A DNA stretch of 64,000 nucleotides from Collinsella aerofaciens (lineage in GTDB: Bacteria > Actinomycetota > Coriobacteriia > Coriobacteriales > Coriobacteriaceae): NCBI RefSeq assembly GCF_018785245.1, contig NZ_WQPL01000015.1, positions 1 through 64,000 of the forward strand, in the 5' to 3' direction. Made by a program: the position numbers and the translations under genes. Positions within the stretch are counted from its first letter, which is position 1. Each line of letters begins with the position of its first letter. Below are positions 61,465 through 64,000 of this stretch, one piece after another. The notes under the pieces were generated by a model. That model was not told where the DNA came from, made no database searches, and saw only the letters and a program-made list of their open reading frames with translations.

Positions 61465-63465
61465 GTGTCCAGATCAACAAGGCAATGCTGCGTTTCGGCT
61501 AATAAGAACGATGGCTTTTTGCGTGTGGCGGCGGCGTCGCCGCAGATTCGCGTGGCCGATGTCGAGGGCAATGCCGAGGTTGCGTTAGCGGCTGTTCGCG
61601 CGGCTGTCGAGCGCGGCGTCCGTGCTCTGGTGCTGCCCGAGCTCAACTTGTGCGGCTATACCGCGGCCGATCTGTTCCATAACCGCACGCTGCTGCATGC
61701 CTGCGAGGCTGCTCTGGTGCATATCCTCGATGAGACTCGTGAGCTGCCGATTGTCTTTACCGTTGGCTTGCCCGTTGCGGTGGCAGAAAACATCAACAAC
61801 TGCGCCGCCGTGTGCTGCGCGGGCGAGCTTTTGGGCCTTACGGCCAAGAAGTATCTGCCCAACTATGGCGAGTTCTACGAGCGCCGCTGGTTTGCTCCGG
61901 CGCCCGCAGATCCTGTGTGGGTCGAGTTTGCCGGTCAGGGTCCGGTTCCGCTGGGTTCGGGGCTTGTCTACCGCTGCTGTGATGAGGGTGCTGAGGACCT
62001 GGTGCTGGGCGTCGAGGTCTGTGAGGACCTGTGGGTACCTGCGCCGCCCTCGACCGAGATGGCGCTTGCCGGTGCGACGGTGATTCTCAACCCGTCGGCC
62101 TCGGACGAGATTATTGGTAAGGCAGATTACCGCCGCAGCCTTATCTCTAACCAAAGCGCGCGCCTGTACTGCGCCTATGCCTATGCGGACGCGAGTGAGG
62201 GCGAGTCCACGACCGATATGGTCTTTGCGGGCGAGAACCTCGTCTACGAAAACGGATCTAAGCTCGCCGCCACGAAGCTCCTTACCTGCGATATGGCGGT
62301 TGCCGATGTCGACCTCGACCGTCTGGTTGCCGAGCGCCGTCGCTCGACGACGTGGGCGCGCACCGACGATGCGCCGGAGGCCACGACCGTTGAGTTTTCG
62401 TTTGAGGGCGTGCTGGCCGAAGAACCTGTCCTGCGCGATGCCTGCGATATCGACCGCGTTTTCCCGCGCGCGCCCTTTGTGCCGGCCGACCACGGCGACT
62501 TGGCCGAGCGCTGCGAGACGATCCTCGATCTGCAGACTGCGGGCCTCAAGACCCGCCTTGCCCACACGGGTACCAAGGCTGCGGTTATCGGCCTTTCGGG
62601 CGGCTTGGACTCCACGCTAGCGCTGCTTGTGACCGTGCGTGCCTTCGATGCACTGGGGCTGCCGCGCACTGGTATCACAGCCGTGTCCATGCCCGGCTTC
62701 GGCACGACGCATCGCACCAAGTCGAATGCCGAGTCGCTCGCTCGCGACCTGGGTGTGAGCTTCCGCGAGGTTTCGATCCACGCGGCTGTGGAGCAGCACT
62801 TCAAGGACATTGAGCATGATCCAGCTGTGCAGGACGTGACCTACGAGAACAGCCAGGCGCGCGAGCGTACGCAGATTCTGATGGATCTGGCCAACCAGGC
62901 TGGCGGTTTTGTCATTGGCACGGGCGACCTGTCGGAGCTGGCGCTCGGCTGGGCTACCTATAACGGCGACCACATGAGCATGTACGCCGTCAACGCGAGC
63001 GTGCCCAAGACGCTTGTGCGCCATCTGGTACGCTATGCCGCCGATGTCTTTGGCGGGCGCATTGCCGAGGTCTTGCTCGATATCCTCGATACGCCGGTGT
63101 CCCCCGAGCTTCTGCCGCCCACGGGCGACGGCGAGATTGCGCAGAAGACCGAGGATTTGGTGGGCCCGTACGAGTTGCACGACTACTTCCTCTACTACCT
63201 GCTGCGTTTTGGCTTTGAGCCGGGCAAGATCTACCGCATGGCGCTCAAGAGCTTCGAGGGCGTCTACGACGCCAAGACCGTCCACACGTGGCTACGTACG
63301 TTCTACCGTCGCTTCTTTGCCCAGCAGTTTAAGCGCAGCTGCCTGCCCGATGGTCCCAAGGTGGGCTCGGTGACGCTCAGCCCGCGCGGCGATTGGCGTA
63401 TGCCGAGTGACGCTAGCTCGCGTCTGTGGCTTGCGCAGATCGACGCGCTCAATCCAGTTGACTAA
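61465..63465 (+). CDS. nadE: Glutamine-dependent NAD+ synthetase
   Basis: Makes NAD+ from deamido-NAD+, ATP and glutamine. The 666-residue protein has an N-terminal nitrilase-type amidase domain (Glu in VLPELNLCG, Lys in TAKKYLPNYGEFYERRWF, Cys in GVEVCEDLW) and a C-terminal synthetase domain with the PP-loop VIGLSGGLDSTLA, followed by SQARERTQILMDLAN and GTGDLSELALGW. The N-terminal ~20 residues before LRVAAASPQIRVAD are extra. GTG 61465 follows AGAAGGGG. Another start slightly downstream is possible. Confidence 0.95.
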   Translation: MSRSTRQCCVSANKNDGFLRVAAASPQIRVADVEGNAEVALAAVRAAVERGVRALVLPELNLCGYTAADLFHNRTLLHACEAALVHILDETRELPIVFTVGLPVAVAENINNCAAVCCAGELLGLTAKKYLPNYGEFYERRWFAPAPADPVWVEFAGQGPVPLGSGLVYRCCDEGAEDLVLGVEVCEDLWVPAPPSTEMALAGATVILNPSASDEIIGKADYRRSLISNQSARLYCAYAYADASEGESTTDMVFAGENLVYENGSKLAATKLLTCDMAVADVDLDRLVAERRRSTTWARTDDAPEATTVEFSFEGVLAEEPVLRDACDIDRVFPRAPFVPADHGDLAERCETILDLQTAGLKTRLAHTGTKAAVIGLSGGLDSTLALLVTVRAFDALGLPRTGITAVSMPGFGTTHRTKSNAESLARDLGVSFREVSIHAAVEQHFKDIEHDPAVQDVTYENSQARERTQILMDLANQAGGFVIGTGDLSELALGWATYNGDHMSMYAVNASVPKTLVRHLVRYAADVFGGRIAEVLLDILDTPVSPELLPPTGDGEIAQKTEDLVGPYELHDYFLYYLLRFGFEPGKIYRMALKSFEGVYDAKTVHTWLRTFYRRFFAQQFKRSCLPDGPKVGSVTLSPRGDWRMPSDASSRLWLAQIDALNPVD

Positions 63466-63533
63466 GGTTGGCTAAATTGAACCAATACGGGGGTTGCAAG
63501 CGTTACACTTTTGCAATCTGATGGCCCGTATCG

Positions 63534-63564
63534 CGCGGCGCTCTTGTCGGAGCGCCGCGTTTTT
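63534..63564 (+). terminator. nadE terminator
   Basis: CGCGGCGCT and AGCGCCGCG form a perfect 9-bp stem with an 8-nt loop, followed by TTTTT. Confidence 0.9.
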
Positions 63565-63583
63565 CATATCGAAAGGTGGCACC

Positions 63584-64000
63584 ATGCAGGCATCGCAGCG
63601 TCTCGACCGCTTTGGCGCGGAGGTCTTCGCCTCGCTCAACAACAAGCTTCTCGCGCTGAAGGCTCAGGGCAAGACCATTTACAACATGAGCGTGGGCACG
63701 CCCGACTTTAAGCCGTACGACCACGTGGTCGAGGCGCTCACGCAGGCAGCCCAAGATCCCGAGATGTGGAAGTATGCCCTGCGCGACCTGCCCGAACTCA
63801 AGCAAGCCGTGTGCGATTACTATGAGCGTCGCTTTGGCGTTTCGGGCATTACGCCGTCTATGGTGCAGTCGTGCAACGGCACGCAGGAGGGCGTGGGCCA
63901 TTTGGGCCTGGCCCTGCTCGATCCGGGTGACACCATTCTGGTTCCCGATCCGTGCTACCCGGTCTTTGAGGCGGGTGCCAAGATCGCCGATGCCAAGCTC
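63584..64000 (+). CDS. Class I/II aminotransferase, partial (runs off the window)
   Basis: The first 139 residues of a PLP aminotransferase: IYNMSVGTPDFKPYDHVVEAL at the N-terminus, the RDLPELKQAVCDYYERRFG helix, and VPDPCYPVFEAGAKI, the aromatic/Asn-binding region near residue 125. The PLP lysine is beyond the window end. It looks like an aspartate- or LL-diaminopimelate-type aminotransferase. ATG 63584 follows GAAAGGTGG. Confidence 0.9.
   Translation, partial: MQASQRLDRFGAEVFASLNNKLLALKAQGKTIYNMSVGTPDFKPYDHVVEALTQAAQDPEMWKYALRDLPELKQAVCDYYERRFGVSGITPSMVQSCNGTQEGVGHLGLALLDPGDTILVPDPCYPVFEAGAKIADAKL

Overview
The window looks like chromosomal DNA of a gut actinobacterium of the Coriobacteriia, most likely Collinsella. 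This is inferred from the GC-rich coding style, the gene content (class III ribonucleotide reductase, EttA, folE-HD-folB, a LPxAG-type surface protein, a DUF3793/flavodoxin pair) and anaerobic enzymes such as the radical SAM NrdG and an Fe-S aldo/keto reductase. No rRNA, tRNA or CRISPR array was seen.

Layout. 0.3-5.5 kb: anaerobic ribonucleotide reductase nrdD-nrdG under a promoter with NrdR-like boxes, then a folate set (folE, an HD hydrolase, folB). 5.5-13 kb: housekeeping genes (metallopeptidase, M19 dipeptidase, a SlyD-like FKBP next to a lone UreE, HAD phosphatase, PerR-like regulator, acylphosphatase, oxidoreductase, RNase HI). 12.1-14.6 kb: a LysR regulator divergent from metY (homocysteine synthesis), with a structured leader that encodes a Cys/Met-containing micro-peptide. 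15-25.5 kb: secreted and small proteins, panE, Fe-S aldo/keto reductase, oxidoreductase, endonuclease IV, an amino-acid ABC transporter, flavodoxin and DUF3793. 25.6-31.5 kb: an HMA protein behind a CsoR-like operator, a large surface-anchored protein, and a LexA-controlled Y-family polymerase with YolD. 31.7 kb: pgi. 33.5-36.4 kb: an odd cassette of a TraG/VirD4-like ATPase, a ClpP-like protease and an unknown protein. 37-38.6 kb: two HAD phosphatases.

38.7-45.5 kb is an Amadori-product (fructosamine) operon: GntR/UTRA regulator, YfcC-type carrier, amidohydrolase, FrlC-like epimerase, FrlB-like SIS deglycase and FrlD-like kinase, behind a promoter with a perfect palindromic operator. The YfcC carrier and the amidohydrolase are not part of the classical frlABCD set, so the substrate may be unusual. 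45.6-52.9 kb: TatD, TcdA, an SdpR/SdpI-like pair, EttA and two low-complexity envelope proteins.

53.0-61.3 kb is an AT-richer accessory island: small proteins, DUF2087, an MFS exporter, a B12-type radical SAM enzyme and, after a 4-kb nested transposon block, a 36-residue peptide gene with a strong ribosome binding site. It reads as a candidate RiPP (modified peptide) cluster. It has been damaged twice: a one-base frameshift near the start of the radical SAM gene, and an IS30-type element, itself split by an IS21 element, near its end. The window closes with nadE and the start of an aminotransferase gene.

The intergenic regions carry many long hairpins that are more elaborate than simple terminators. 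They include a pair of elements (18.8 and 20.0 kb) with identical outer stems and compensating inner changes, a 30-bp perfect stem at 45.5 kb, a nested cruciform at 2.8 kb and a three-stem structure at 50.3 kb.
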